Below, piece after piece: positions 42,354 through 51,568 of a DNA stretch of 64,000 bases. Each line of letters starts with the position of its first letter. The stretch's first letter is position 1. This DNA is from an uncultured Muribaculaceae bacterium. Its GTDB lineage: Bacteria > Bacteroidota > Bacteroidia > Bacteroidales > Muribaculaceae. The notes below the pieces were generated by a model that saw only the letters and a list, made by a program, of their open reading frames with translations, was not told the origin of the DNA and did no database searches. The stretch spans positions 333,492 through 397,491 of the forward strand of contig CAJOFM010000001.1 of the NCBI GenBank assembly GCA_905233915.1, given 5' to 3'. Position numbers and translations under genes: made by a program.

Positions 42354-42806
42354 TTATAAACCAAGTTCCAAAATTTGGTTAGCGCTGTCCTTGGTGTTCA
42401 CTTTCTCGATGATGTGCTTGACGATGCCTTGCTCATCAATGATGAAGGTGGTGCGCACCGTGCCCATGTAGGTGCGGCCTGCCATCTTCTTCTCGCGCCA
42501 CACGCCGAAGGCCTGGTTCAGCTGTGTGTCCTCGTCGACGATGAGCGGGAAGGGTAGGCTGTACTTCTCGGCGAACTTCTGGTGGCTCTTGGCGCTGTCC
42601 TTGCTTACACCCAGCAGCGCAAAGCCGGCACGCTTCAACGCGCCATAGCCAGTGGCCAAGCTGCAGGCTTCGGCAGTACATCCGGGAGTGTTGTCTTTAG
42701 GATAAAAGTAAATGATGAGTTTCTTGCCTGCAAAGTCGCTGGCTTTCACTTCGTTGCCATTGTGGTCAACGCCCAGGTTCTCGGGAATTCTGTCTCCAAT
42801 TTTCAT
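42354..42806 (-). CDS. bcp: thioredoxin-dependent thiol peroxidase (Bcp/PrxQ)
   Basis: 150 aa peroxiredoxin reducing hydrogen peroxide and organic peroxides, recycled by thioredoxin. N terminus MKIGDRIPENLGVD. The active site PKDNTPGCTAEACSLATG gives the peroxidatic Cys near 45 and a resolving Cys five residues later. LLGVSKDSAKSHQKFAEKY and FIIDEQGIVKHII follow family positions. It lies before the S9B peptidase on the same strand and has its own -7 element. It connects functionally with trxB at 1794. Confidence 0.95.
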   Translation of the reverse strand: MKIGDRIPENLGVDHNGNEVKASDFAGKKLIIYFYPKDNTPGCTAEACSLATGYGALKRAGFALLGVSKDSAKSHQKFAEKYSLPFPLIVDEDTQLNQAFGVWREKKMAGRTYMGTVRTTFIIDEQGIVKHIIEKVNTKDSANQILELGL

Positions 42807-42838
42807 ATCAGATGAGGTTTTAAGTTTGTTTTATCCCA

Positions 42839-42846
42839 CAAATTTA
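42839..42846 (-). promoter_or_regulatory. putative -7 element of bcp
   Basis: CAAATTTA on + reads TAAATTTG on -, 33 nt before the ATG. No -33 box at 19-21 nt. Confidence 0.5.
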
Positions 42847-42938
42847 CTACTTTTTCATCAATTGTCACATGATGAGCACCCTTTTTAGCCGCCGTGCGTT
42901 AAATTTTGCGAAATAATTCCACGATTTAGGCTGTGTTG

Positions 42939-42969
42939 TTGTACATCTTAAAAAAAAGAAGTAATTTTG
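42939..42969 (+). promoter_or_regulatory. promoter of bamD
   Basis: TTG (42939-42941), 20 nt, TAATTTTG (42962-42969), 19 nt before the ATG at 42988. Confidence 0.8.
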
Positions 42970-42987
42970 CGGGCTAATTGCGCAAGA

Positions 42988-43806
42988 ATGACTTTTCCAA
43001 TGATCAAGAGATTGACAACAATATTGGTTCTGGCCTGTGTGCTGATGGGCTGCGGCGAGTACAACAAGGTGATGAAGAGCAGTGACTTGGAGTACAAGTA
43101 TGCTTATGCCAAGAAAGCGTTTGAGAACAAGCGTTATGCTCAGGCATATACCATCTTAGCTGAACTTGTTCCTATTTTCCGTGGTACTCCCAAGGCCGAG
43201 GAGTCTCTCTATCTGCTCGGTCTGAGTTATTACGAGAACAAGGATTACATCAGCGCCGGCTCTTATTTCAAGCAGTATTATCAGCGTTATCCTCGTGGAG
43301 AATATGCCGAGTTGGCCCGATTCTATGCCGGCTATGGTTTCTATCTTGATTCTCCTGATGCACAGCTGGATCAGACCGAGACTATCCGTGCCATGGAAGA
43401 GTTACAGGCATTCCTGGACTATTTCCCCAAGAGTGACAAGGCTTCGATTGCCCAAAATGCGGTCTTTGAGTTGCAGGATAAGCTTGTGCTTAAGGAATTG
43501 CAGAATGCGACACTCTACTACAATCTGGGAAACTACATGGGCAACAACTATGAGAGTGCAGTGATTACTGCCCAAAACGCCATTAAGTCCTATCCTTACA
43601 GCAAATATAAGGAAGATCTCGAGATGCTGGTGCTCAGGGCCCGGTTTAAAGAAGCCAGTGAGAGCGTCGAGGAAAAGAAACTGGATCGCTTCCGCACAGT
43701 CATTGACGAGTATTACTCATTCATCAACGACTATCCCGAGAGCAAGATGCGCAAGGAAGCCGACAACATCCTGAAGATTGCCAATAAGTATGTTAATGGC
43801 AAATAA
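42988..43806 (+). CDS. bamD: outer membrane assembly lipoprotein BamD
   Basis: 272 aa from the ATG at 42988 (an ATG at 43000 starting MIKRLTTIL is also possible). An earlier TTG start is excluded because it lies inside the promoter. Lipobox VLMGC, with Cys about 21. The rest is helical TPR-type: DLEYKYAYAKKAFENKRYAQA, YLLGLSYYENKDYISAGSYF and RYPRGEYAELARFYAGYG, typical of BamD, the essential partner of BamA in inserting barrel proteins. The omega-like subunit gene follows 43 nt later, a conserved Bacteroidota arrangement. Confidence 0.92.
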   Translation: MTFPMIKRLTTILVLACVLMGCGEYNKVMKSSDLEYKYAYAKKAFENKRYAQAYTILAELVPIFRGTPKAEESLYLLGLSYYENKDYISAGSYFKQYYQRYPRGEYAELARFYAGYGFYLDSPDAQLDQTETIRAMEELQAFLDYFPKSDKASIAQNAVFELQDKLVLKELQNATLYYNLGNYMGNNYESAVITAQNAIKSYPYSKYKEDLEMLVLRARFKEASESVEEKKLDRFRTVIDEYYSFINDYPESKMRKEADNILKIANKYVNGK

Positions 43807-43849
43807 TTATAGCTTATTACAACACATTATATAATATCTCAAGTTAGAC

Positions 43850-44182
43850 ATGGATTACAAGAAAACAAATGCGCCACTCACTACTACAGTGAACGACATT
43901 ATCAAGATGGCAGAACCCACGGGTAACATCTATGAGACCGTTTGCATCATCAGCAAGCGTGCCAACCAGATTGCTGCCGAGATGAAGTCCGACCTCGAGA
44001 AGAAACTCCAGGAGTTTGCCACACTCAACGACAATCTGGAGGAAATCAGCGAGAATCGTGAGCAGATTGAGATCTCAAAGTATTATGAGAAATTGCCCAA
44101 GCCCACCTTGATTGCTACTCAAGAATACTTGGAAGACAAGCTTGCCTACCGCAACTTGGCAAAGGAAAAAGAAGAATTCTAA
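43850..44182 (+). CDS. RNA polymerase omega-like subunit (Rpb6/RpoZ family)
   Basis: 110 aa. Resembles the Bacteroidota form of omega: APLTTTVNDIIKMAEPTGNIYETVCIISKRANQIAAEMK carries the conserved ISKRANQI helix that clamps the beta-prime subunit. The C-terminal half is extended and charged. Located after bamD, as is common in this phylum. The strong terminator at 44188 ends the transcript. Confidence 0.85.
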   Translation: MDYKKTNAPLTTTVNDIIKMAEPTGNIYETVCIISKRANQIAAEMKSDLEKKLQEFATLNDNLEEISENREQIEISKYYEKLPKPTLIATQEYLEDKLAYRNLAKEKEEF

Positions 44183-44187
44183 CTGAT

Positions 44188-44224
44188 ACGTTAACGGCGC
44201 CACACGGCGCCGTTAACGTTTTTA
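44188..44224. terminator. strong terminator after the omega-like gene
   Basis: Perfect 14-bp stem ACGTTAACGGCGCC (44188-44201) with 44206-44219, loop ACAC, then TTTTTAT. Confidence 0.92.
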
Positions 44225-44229
44225 TCGCG

Positions 44230-44937
44230 CTATTCCAGTCTGGCGGCTGCAAGGGTGAATAGAGAGACGGTCGTGTTTGGGATGGATTTGAGGAGAGAGG
44301 CGCAGGCCGTGAGAGTGGCACCCGTGGTGATGACGTCATCAACCAGTAGTATGTGTTTGCCAGCCAGCAGGCTGGTATCTTTTTTCAGGGAATAGTTGCC
44401 TTGGATGTTCTGCCAGCGTTCCATGGCACCCTTGTGGGTCTGGGTGGAGTGGGGGCGTATGGCCTTCAATGCTTCAACATAGGGGATGCCAAGGGCATCG
44501 GCAATGCCACGAGCGAGGTATTCGCTCTGGTTGTAGCCGCGCTGGGCTAGTTTACTGCGGTGTAATGGCACCGCGGTAACCATATTGATGCCGTCAAAGA
44601 AAAGGCTGGGTGCCATATCGTGTACTGCTCGTGCCGTGAGCCAACGTCCCATAGCAGGAACTCCATGATACTTGATATCGTGCAAGATGGACGAGTAGGG
44701 AGCCCCTTTTTCATAGAAAAAATAGGCAGTGGCGCGTTCGATAGGAACCTTTCCGGCAAAATGCTGCTCCATGGTGTTGAAATCCACTTCCTCGTAATGG
44801 GTACGCGGCAGTTTGTAGAGGCATTCGCGGCACAGCCATTGTTCGTCATGACCGAGCGCGTGGTGGCAGACCGGACACACTCTGGGCATGGCTACGTCGG
44901 CAGCAGCCTTCAACCAATGTTTAATCGTCTTCAGCAT
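44230..44937 (-). CDS. ComF-family phosphoribosyltransferase-like protein
   Basis: 235 aa. An N-terminal zinc-ribbon-like CPVCHHALGHDEQWLCREC (near 21-39) is followed by a type I PRTase fold with ILLVDDVITTGATLTACA near 203. ComF proteins bind a helicase in natural transformation of Bacillus, while GntX-type members of other bacteria have less clear roles. Overlaps the downstream end of recX by 17 nt, so it is probably cotranscribed from the promoter upstream of the patatin gene. Confidence 0.88.
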   Translation of the reverse strand: MLKTIKHWLKAAADVAMPRVCPVCHHALGHDEQWLCRECLYKLPRTHYEEVDFNTMEQHFAGKVPIERATAYFFYEKGAPYSSILHDIKYHGVPAMGRWLTARAVHDMAPSLFFDGINMVTAVPLHRSKLAQRGYNQSEYLARGIADALGIPYVEALKAIRPHSTQTHKGAMERWQNIQGNYSLKKDTSLLAGKHILLVDDVITTGATLTACASLLKSIPNTTVSLFTLAAARLE

Positions 44938-45406
44938 CCACTCTGGTTACAAGTTTGACACATTCGCTGGCAACATTTGTCTCAAAACCACGCGAGACGG
45001 CAAACCGCATCATTGCGGTCCATGCGGCACGAGGCTCACGCTCCTTAACCGTACGCCATTTGGATTGAAGCAACTCAGTGAGCCGTTCCCGATATTGCGT
45101 TTCGTCAATGGCTGTCATGGCCTCGTCGATAACATCGCCCGGGATGCCTTTCTGTTTCAGTTGGTAAGCGATTTTAATTCTGCCCCAGCCGTTGAAGGCA
45201 AACCGGTCTTTGACAAATGCCTTGGCAAACCGGGCCTCATCTAAGAAGCCCTGCTGGGTAAGCTGTAGAAGTATATGGCTAACGTCTTCACCGACTAATC
45301 CCCATTTCATCAGTTTCTCACGTATGTCGCCAGGAGCCTGCTCGCTGCGGGCACACAGGGCGGCAGCACGATTCATAGCCTGTGATGGGGTGAGCGGTTT
45401 ATTCAT
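44921..45406 (-). CDS. recX: regulatory protein RecX
   Basis: 161 aa from the ATG at 45404-45406. RecX binds RecA filaments and limits their extension. The protein has three-helix RecX repeats: AMNRAAALCARSEQAPGDI, LLQLTQQGFLDEARFAKAF and FNGWGRIKIAYQLKQKGI, typical of the family. A longer upstream frame would lie inside the patatin gene and is rejected. It overlaps the patatin gene by 8 nt and comF by 17 nt. Confidence 0.9.
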   Translation of the reverse strand: MNKPLTPSQAMNRAAALCARSEQAPGDIREKLMKWGLVGEDVSHILLQLTQQGFLDEARFAKAFVKDRFAFNGWGRIKIAYQLKQKGIPGDVIDEAMTAIDETQYRERLTELLQSKWRTVKEREPRAAWTAMMRFAVSRGFETNVASECVKLVTRVDAEDD

Positions 45407-46274
45407 GGGTCTCGTTTTTGTGGGCAAGGAATTGCTTGAGTTCTTCAAGGCGTTCCAGGGCTTCTTCACGGCCTTGCTGATAGACGCGATTCATCTCCTT
45501 GGGGTCATGGGTGGTGCGGCTCACGTTGAGAGCCTTCTTGGGCCTGAATACAAACGCGTTACCTTGACGTTCCTGCTCTCGCACCACCTGCAGTTGCTGG
45601 TTGTAGTGAGCAGGGCGGTGGCGTAATGCCTCAATAACTTTTGGCCACTTGCAAAGGAATGGTTTCATCAGCCACATGCCGTGTTCTGCTGTTTTGCGGA
45701 ATCCCTCTTCACGGGTAAGAACAACCACGTTGCGTTGATATCCCTTGTTCATCATGAACTCCAATGGAATGGAGTCGGCAAGCCCGCCGTCCAGCAACAT
45801 GCGGCCTCCTACCTCAACAGGTTGCGCGACTATTGGCATCGATGCCGAAGCGCGTATCCATTCAAAGAAGTCGTCATTGACATGGTCCAAGCGCTGGTAA
45901 ACGCCTTCACCCGTCTTGACGTCGAAGCATACCGCATAACACTCCATCGGAGAGTCCTCAAAGGTGTAGAAATCAAAAACGTCATAGTGTGTGGGCACTA
46001 GCTTGTAAGCAAAGTAGGCATTATAGTAGTTGCCAGTCTTTAACAGCGACTTTATGCCGCTATAGCGATGATCATGGGCGAAGCGCACATTATATCGTAA
46101 CGCGCGGCCAATTTGCCGGGATTTGTAATTGCAGCCCAGGGCAATACCCGCCGACACGCCCACCATGCCGTCAAGATAGATGTGGTTCTCCATAAGTACA
46201 TCAAGGATGCCGCAAGTGTATAAGCCACGCATGCCGCCACCCTCTAGTACTATGCCAGTTTTTTCAGTTACCAT
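45399..46274 (-). CDS. patatin-like phospholipase
   Basis: 291 aa cytosolic-type patatin. Oxyanion loop EGGGMRGLYTCGIL near 11, nucleophile Ser in GVSAGIALG near 40, and the dyad aspartate in MLLDGGLADSIP near 159. No signal peptide. Matches bacterial YjjU/RssA-like patatins, which hydrolyse acyl lipids, possibly in lipid turnover. First gene of the patatin-recX-comF group on the - strand, divergent from holA. Confidence 0.9.
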   Translation of the reverse strand: MVTEKTGIVLEGGGMRGLYTCGILDVLMENHIYLDGMVGVSAGIALGCNYKSRQIGRALRYNVRFAHDHRYSGIKSLLKTGNYYNAYFAYKLVPTHYDVFDFYTFEDSPMECYAVCFDVKTGEGVYQRLDHVNDDFFEWIRASASMPIVAQPVEVGGRMLLDGGLADSIPLEFMMNKGYQRNVVVLTREEGFRKTAEHGMWLMKPFLCKWPKVIEALRHRPAHYNQQLQVVREQERQGNAFVFRPKKALNVSRTTHDPKEMNRVYQQGREEALERLEELKQFLAHKNETHE

Positions 46275-46301
46275 TTTCGAAATAAGTGGTTGTTTTCTGT
46301 C

Positions 46302-46309
46302 GCAAAGTT
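46302..46309 (-). promoter_or_regulatory. putative -7 element of patatin-recX-comF
   Basis: CAAAGTTA on + reads TAACTTTG on -, 28 nt before the ATG. A TTTG lies 16 nt further upstream (complement of 46326-46329), shorter than usual. Confidence 0.55.
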
Positions 46310-46353
46310 AATAAAAAAACACCGACAAATGCCATCATTGGTAACTAATTTAC

Positions 46354-46361
46354 TATCTTTG
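46354..46361 (+). promoter_or_regulatory. putative -7 element of holA
   Basis: TATCTTTG, 24 nt before the holA ATG. The nearest upstream TTG is only 13 nt away, so the -33 box is unclear. Confidence 0.55.
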
Positions 46362-46385
46362 CACCGATAATCAACTAAGCTTGTC

Positions 46386-47432
46386 ATGGCAGTAAAACGA
46401 GAAACGGTTACTTTTACCGCGCTGAGCAAGGAAATCAAGAGTGGTAAATTCAGGAACATCTACGTCCTGCAGGGCGAGGAGCCTTACTACATAGACCGTT
46501 TGCAGCAACTCGTCATCGACAATGCGCTAACCGAGGATCAAAGAGATTTCAACCTTTCAGTTTTCTATGGCAACACCGCTAACGTGCGTGAAGTAATCAG
46601 TGTCTGTCGCCAGTATCCTGCTTTTTCTCAGTACAAAGTAGTGGTTGTGCGTGAGGCACAACTCATACCCAAACAACAGGGCCACAAGAATGACCTTGAC
46701 TTGTTTGCTTCCTATGCCGAGAAGCCGCTACCCTCAACCATATTGGTTATTTGTCACAAAGAGACGACTCTCAAGAGCAAGCCATTCATCGACTTGCTGA
46801 AGTCGAGTAAGGAAAACGTGATTTTTGACTCAAACAAGGTGCGCGAGGGACGCGACTTGAGTGCATTGATTGTGAATTATGCCAATTCCTTGGAGTGTAA
46901 TATTGATAGTAAGGCGACCAGCATGCTGGCCGATCACATTGGTACCGATATAGCGCGCTTGTTCAGCGAATTGGATAAGCTAGCAATGCTTGCCGACGAT
47001 GGCAACATCACTCCGTTGCTTATTGAGCAAAATATTGGCATCAGCAAAGATTTCAACAATTTTGAGTTGGAAGAAGCCCTGGCTAACCGCAATGCGGCTA
47101 AGGCTTTCCGCATTGTGGACTATTTTGAGCGCAATCCTAAGAATAATCCGTTGGTGGTGAGTGTGTCGATGTTGTTTTCGTTCTTTTCCAATGTGTTACT
47201 TACGGCGACGGCACAAGACAAGTCCCCCGAGGGCATTATGGCTGTAGTGGGAACACGCAGCCAGTGGCGTGCGCGCAAGTTCCTGGATGCTACCCGCATG
47301 TATAACACCCGTTCGTTAGTGAATATTATTGGCTATCTGCGTGAGTGTGACGCCCGCAGCAAGGGAATTGGCTCACGCCAAAATCAGTATGACCTGCTCA
47401 AAGAGTTGATTTATAAAATTTTACATGCCTAG
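46386..47432 (+). CDS. holA: DNA polymerase III subunit delta
   Basis: 348 aa. Clamp-loader subunit that opens the beta sliding clamp. N terminus with FRNIYVLQGEEPYYIDRLQQ is the usual start of the delta AAA-like domain. RQYPAFSQYKVVVVREAQLI follows. The three-helix C-terminal collar region includes ISKDFNNFELEEALANRNAA and EGIMAVVGTRSQWRARKFLD. No functional Walker A, as expected for delta. Monocistronic or ahead of the GH53 gene, with a 63 nt spacer. Confidence 0.92.
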   Translation: MAVKRETVTFTALSKEIKSGKFRNIYVLQGEEPYYIDRLQQLVIDNALTEDQRDFNLSVFYGNTANVREVISVCRQYPAFSQYKVVVVREAQLIPKQQGHKNDLDLFASYAEKPLPSTILVICHKETTLKSKPFIDLLKSSKENVIFDSNKVREGRDLSALIVNYANSLECNIDSKATSMLADHIGTDIARLFSELDKLAMLADDGNITPLLIEQNIGISKDFNNFELEEALANRNAAKAFRIVDYFERNPKNNPLVVSVSMLFSFFSNVLLTATAQDKSPEGIMAVVGTRSQWRARKFLDATRMYNTRSLVNIIGYLRECDARSKGIGSRQNQYDLLKELIYKILHA

Positions 47433-47495
47433 TCTTTTTGCTTGATTTGGTGCTGGGCGTTGGCAAAATAATATATTTAAGTTAGCGATATAATA

Positions 47496-49157
47496 ATGAA
47501 AAATTGTTTTTTGTTGCTTGCATGCGCAATGATGACGTGTTTTGCTGTTAGCGCGTCAGTGCGATATGCTGGCGGTGATATCTCACTGCTTACAAAATAT
47601 GAAGAGCACGGCGCCAGATATTATGATGAGAATGGTGCGAGGATTACCAACATGCTTGATTACCTCAAGACTATGGGTTTCAATGCGATGCGTGTTCGCT
47701 TATTTGTTGACCCTTCCAAGGCGAGTGCTGTTCATCAAGGCGAAGGCGTTTGCCAGGATTTGCCCTATGTGATGGCTCTTGGACAGCGCATCAAGGCTGC
47801 AGGATTCAAGTTACTGCTGGATATCCACTATAGTGACACCTGGACCGACCCTGGGCAACATTCCACGCCCTCGTCTTGGACCGTAACCAGTGCTCTTGCA
47901 GACAGTGTATATAGCTATACCAAACGAGTACTCAATGCAATGATCGCAGCTGGAGCCACGCCCGACTTCATTCAAGTGGGCAATGAGGTTACTTATGGCA
48001 TGATGTGGCCGACTGGTCACTGTTATCCTAATGGCAATAATTATGGATCGGGAACATTCGCCACCTTTGCTAACTATCTCACCCATGGCATTCAAGCATG
48101 TCGTGAGGTGTGTCCTGCGGCCCAAATAGTTATCCATACCGAGATGGGCCGTGCGAGCAATGTCACGTCATTTTATAATACACTCAAGAACTACACTGAT
48201 GACTATGACATCATCGGGTTAAGTTACTATCCATACTGGCACGGTGATTTGAATGTTCTCGATCAGTTGCTTACGTCACTCGAATCATCTTTCCCAACCA
48301 AGATGATTCAGATTGTCGAAACTGGATACCCTCATGCCTATTATCCTACGGGTGCAAGCTACGATCTGCAGTCTGTTTGGCCAGCTACCGAAGCCGGCCA
48401 GAAAGCCTTCACAGCTGATCTTGTTGAGCTGCTGAATGGTCATGCAAGAGTGAATGGACTCTATTGGTGGTTCCCTGAGGCCAATGAGTATGGCATCAAC
48501 TATACCAATAGTGTTACTACTGATTGGTACAATTGTGGTTGGTGGGACAATGCGACGGGACAAGAGATGGATGCTCTGTTCGAGGCCTTGTCTTTCTTGG
48601 ATGGAAATGAAGAGGCCCCCGACCTGTATATCGTTGGTGGAGAAGGCACATGGAGCCTGACTGAACCGATGAGCAGGATGACAAATCTTGGAAACGGAAT
48701 CTATGTGGACACTGTAACCATCAGCACTCCGATTTATTTTGTCTTTGCCGATGGAGGTCCCGACATATGGAATAACGATTGGACTGCATTTAACGGCAAT
48801 TATAGATACGGCCCAACATCCACAACAACTATTATGACAGGTACATCTTACACAACCGCCAAGCGCAATAACAATGCTTCATATTATTTCACAGGCGATG
48901 GTAGCGATTATCTTTTCACGTTTGATCTGAACAACCTCAGTTTCAAGCTTGAGGTCGTTGAGGTGACACCGCCAGTAGAGTTGGGTGATGTTAATGAAGA
49001 TGGCTTTATCAATGTCAATGATGTGACAACGCTGATTGCCTATATTTTGGGCAAACCTGTTGAAGTATTTAATGCGAATAACGCCGATATCGATGGCGAT
49101 TCTAAATTCAACGTTAATGATGTCACAAGGCTTATTGCGATGATTCTCACGCACTGA
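47496..49157 (+). CDS. GH53 arabinogalactan endo-beta-1,4-galactanase with dockerin-like tail
   Basis: 553 aa. Signal peptide about 1-20. A GH53 (beta/alpha)8 domain (about 22-375) with acid/base Glu164 in QVGNEVTYG and nucleophile Glu275 in IVETGYPHAY. Further family patterns are GGDISLLTKYEEHGARYYDE, FNAMRVRLFVDP and DIHYSDTWTDPG. It cuts beta-1,4-galactan of type I arabinogalactan in pectin. A beta-rich module (about 385-490, LYIVGGEGTWSLTEPM) resembles a SusE/F-like or starch-binding domain. Two dockerin-like repeats end the protein (GDVNEDGFINVNDVTTLI, DIDGDSKFNVNDVTRLI). No SusC/SusD pair is nearby, so this is not a typical PUL. Confidence 0.92.
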   Translation: MKNCFLLLACAMMTCFAVSASVRYAGGDISLLTKYEEHGARYYDENGARITNMLDYLKTMGFNAMRVRLFVDPSKASAVHQGEGVCQDLPYVMALGQRIKAAGFKLLLDIHYSDTWTDPGQHSTPSSWTVTSALADSVYSYTKRVLNAMIAAGATPDFIQVGNEVTYGMMWPTGHCYPNGNNYGSGTFATFANYLTHGIQACREVCPAAQIVIHTEMGRASNVTSFYNTLKNYTDDYDIIGLSYYPYWHGDLNVLDQLLTSLESSFPTKMIQIVETGYPHAYYPTGASYDLQSVWPATEAGQKAFTADLVELLNGHARVNGLYWWFPEANEYGINYTNSVTTDWYNCGWWDNATGQEMDALFEALSFLDGNEEAPDLYIVGGEGTWSLTEPMSRMTNLGNGIYVDTVTISTPIYFVFADGGPDIWNNDWTAFNGNYRYGPTSTTTIMTGTSYTTAKRNNNASYYFTGDGSDYLFTFDLNNLSFKLEVVEVTPPVELGDVNEDGFINVNDVTTLIAYILGKPVEVFNANNADIDGDSKFNVNDVTRLIAMILTH

Positions 49158-49187
49158 TGGCCATTAAGGTATATGTTTTGGTAATGA

Positions 49188-49221
49188 TTGCGTGGTTATT
49201 CAGTTTTTCTTGTTAATTTTG
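49188..49221 (+). promoter_or_regulatory. promoter of the first subtilisin-like gene
   Basis: TTG (49188-49190), 23 nt, TAATTTTG (49214-49221), 29 nt before the ATG at 49251. It argues against the longer upstream start. Confidence 0.68.
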
Positions 49222-49250
49222 CACTCAAAATAATAAAACGATCAATAATA

Positions 49251-51542
49251 ATGAAAAGAACGATAATGTCATTTGTTGCCCTGCTGACATTGCTTGCAGG
49301 CGCAACACAACTCTATGATTTGTTGCCAGCTGATGTGCATCGCTTTCTTGAAGAACGCGAGGTTGTTAAGCGTTTGGATAGCAAAAAACTTCAGGGTTAC
49401 AAGCCCATCTATGTATCCCCTCAGCGCATCAATGGCATCGAGATGATAGATGCGTTCATTGATTTCAATGACCCCAGCGCTTTGGACCAGGCCCGTGCTT
49501 TAGGTGTCCAGGTTTATGCCGTATTTGATGATTTTGCCACTGCCAAGATACCTCTTGACCTTCTTGAAAAGACTGCAGCTATTCCAGGCGTGGTTGATAT
49601 TGAGATCAGCAGATGGTTGGAAATGTGTACCGACAGTACTCTGCAAGTTACAAGGGCAGGGCAAGTGCTTAACGGCGAGGAGAATGGCCTCCGACAGGGT
49701 TATGATGGCACTGGAGTGATTGTCGGAATGATTGATGCGGGCTTTGATTATCAACACTATGCGTTCCGTAATGCAAAGGATACGAGCCAAACACGCATTG
49801 TCAGGGTCTATGACTTGATTGATTCTACAGCTCATCCCGTGTATGTTAACCACAGCACCTATCCTGGTAGAGTTTTCATGGGGGAGGAAATTGATACCCT
49901 CATCACCGATGGAATTGGTACTCATGGAACCCATACGACCAGTATCGCTGCTGGCTTGCACGTTAATGGCTATGGTGGTATGGCCCCTGGTGCCGATATT
50001 GTGTTGTGTGTGTGCCGCAACATGGAGATGTTGGTTAACGAAACTGATGTGGTCAACTGCATCAAGTACATTTATGCCTATGCTGACAGTGTTGGTAAGC
50101 CCTGCGTTATAAATCTGAGCATTAGCACTCTGAATGGCCCCCATGATGGAAAGGACAAAATTTCCAAAGCGGTGGCACAGAATACGGGCCCCGGACGAAT
50201 CTATGTCACCTCTGCTGGCAATACCGGTAATAGAAGGCAGTACTGCAGCGGACCCGCTACTCTTGATAAACCCTTCAGTTTCTTACTGGGTTTTGATGCT
50301 CCTGGAGTTGATGATGATAATTCTTATTATTATCAGACAACCAACAATGATCTTTGGGTGAGGGGTATCAATCAAAGGCCTATAGTTACTTTCCATGTCT
50401 ACGACAAATTAGATAAGCTCATCATGTGGGAATCTGATGTGATAACGTTGCATGGAAAAGCCGACTGGACGGAATTCAGTGAATACTTTGAGCCGGATAC
50501 TTCAGTTAGCACAGATGGCTACATGTATGCATTGATTTCACAGAATGTGTTGACTGGCAAGTTTGAAGTCACAATAAACGCTTTTAATCTGAAAAGCAAG
50601 TCATGTGCTGTTGATTCCTTAGGTAAGATATCAAGTCGTTATCAATTAGGTGTGTCGATTTATCCGCCCAAGAAGGCTTATCCCAAGCAAACAGATAGTT
50701 GCTATGTAGATATGTGGATATGTAAAGGTGAGCCAGTCATTCCACCTGATACCATTTTCTTTAATGAAGTAACCTCGGCTGGCGATACGATTGTAACCGC
50801 AGTTGATAATTACTACTCGACTCCCAATAGTGATGCAACTATCTGCAACTATGCTGTGAATGATTCGATTATATCAGCTGGAGCATATAATGCTCGGGAC
50901 TCTTATTTTTCTTTTGCAAAGGATAGTGTTGTTTATTTTAGAGCTACAGTTGGTGCGCCATCTTATTTCACGGCATATCAGGCTCCAGGTTGTGGCCCCA
51001 CTGGCAAAGCCTTGCCAACCGTTTTAGCGCCAGGCTATATGGTGACGGCGGCAGTGAACCGCTATGCTCCTAATTTTGGAGATACTGACCCTGGCTTGGT
51101 CATGAAACTTGATGATGGTAGTCTTTGGGGGGTAATGAGCGGAACATCTATGGCTGCGCCCACAGTGGCTGGTATCATTGCCCAATGGCTTCAGGCAAAC
51201 CCGAATCTGACGGTTGGTGACATTAAAGATATCATCGCCAATACTGCCATTAAGGATGAATTTATGGACGATAAATATTTGGGGCCTCGTATGGGTCCCA
51301 ATGGCAAGATCGATGCCATGGCTGGTATCCAATATATCCTGTCGAAGATGCCAGTCGAGATTCTGTTCGGTGATGTGGATGGTGATGGATGGGTCAATGT
51401 CAGCGATGTTACAACACTGATTCATTATATTTTAGGTCTCGATACGCCTGAGATTATTCTTGATGCATCCGATCTGAATCAAGATGGTTTCATTAATGTA
51501 AGTGACGTCACGACATTAATACCTTTGATTCTCTATAATTAA
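49251..51542 (+). CDS. secreted S8 subtilisin-like protease with dockerin-like tail
   Basis: 763 aa. Signal peptide about 1-19. A Bacteroidales-type prodomain (about 20-125) ends in VVDIEISRWLEMCTDST. The S8 domain has Asp162 (VGMIDAGFDYQH), His225 (GTHGTHTTSIAAG) and Ser633 (SGTSMAAPTVAG), with a large insertion between His and Ser that probably forms an extra beta domain (about 340-560). Two dockerin-like repeats end the protein (GDVDGDGWVNVSDVTTLI, DLNQDGFINVSDVTTLI). The next gene is a tandem paralogue. Expected to digest extracellular protein. Confidence 0.92.
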   Translation: MKRTIMSFVALLTLLAGATQLYDLLPADVHRFLEEREVVKRLDSKKLQGYKPIYVSPQRINGIEMIDAFIDFNDPSALDQARALGVQVYAVFDDFATAKIPLDLLEKTAAIPGVVDIEISRWLEMCTDSTLQVTRAGQVLNGEENGLRQGYDGTGVIVGMIDAGFDYQHYAFRNAKDTSQTRIVRVYDLIDSTAHPVYVNHSTYPGRVFMGEEIDTLITDGIGTHGTHTTSIAAGLHVNGYGGMAPGADIVLCVCRNMEMLVNETDVVNCIKYIYAYADSVGKPCVINLSISTLNGPHDGKDKISKAVAQNTGPGRIYVTSAGNTGNRRQYCSGPATLDKPFSFLLGFDAPGVDDDNSYYYQTTNNDLWVRGINQRPIVTFHVYDKLDKLIMWESDVITLHGKADWTEFSEYFEPDTSVSTDGYMYALISQNVLTGKFEVTINAFNLKSKSCAVDSLGKISSRYQLGVSIYPPKKAYPKQTDSCYVDMWICKGEPVIPPDTIFFNEVTSAGDTIVTAVDNYYSTPNSDATICNYAVNDSIISAGAYNARDSYFSFAKDSVVYFRATVGAPSYFTAYQAPGCGPTGKALPTVLAPGYMVTAAVNRYAPNFGDTDPGLVMKLDDGSLWGVMSGTSMAAPTVAGIIAQWLQANPNLTVGDIKDIIANTAIKDEFMDDKYLGPRMGPNGKIDAMAGIQYILSKMPVEILFGDVDGDGWVNVSDVTTLIHYILGLDTPEIILDASDLNQDGFINVSDVTTLIPLILYN

Positions 51543-51568
51543 TGAATTATATCATCGGTTTTCAATAA

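Noticed and set aside
45407-45469. Longer recX start
   Set aside because: It would overlap deeply with the patatin gene and adds a non-conserved stretch. The ATG at 45406 gives the family-typical start.
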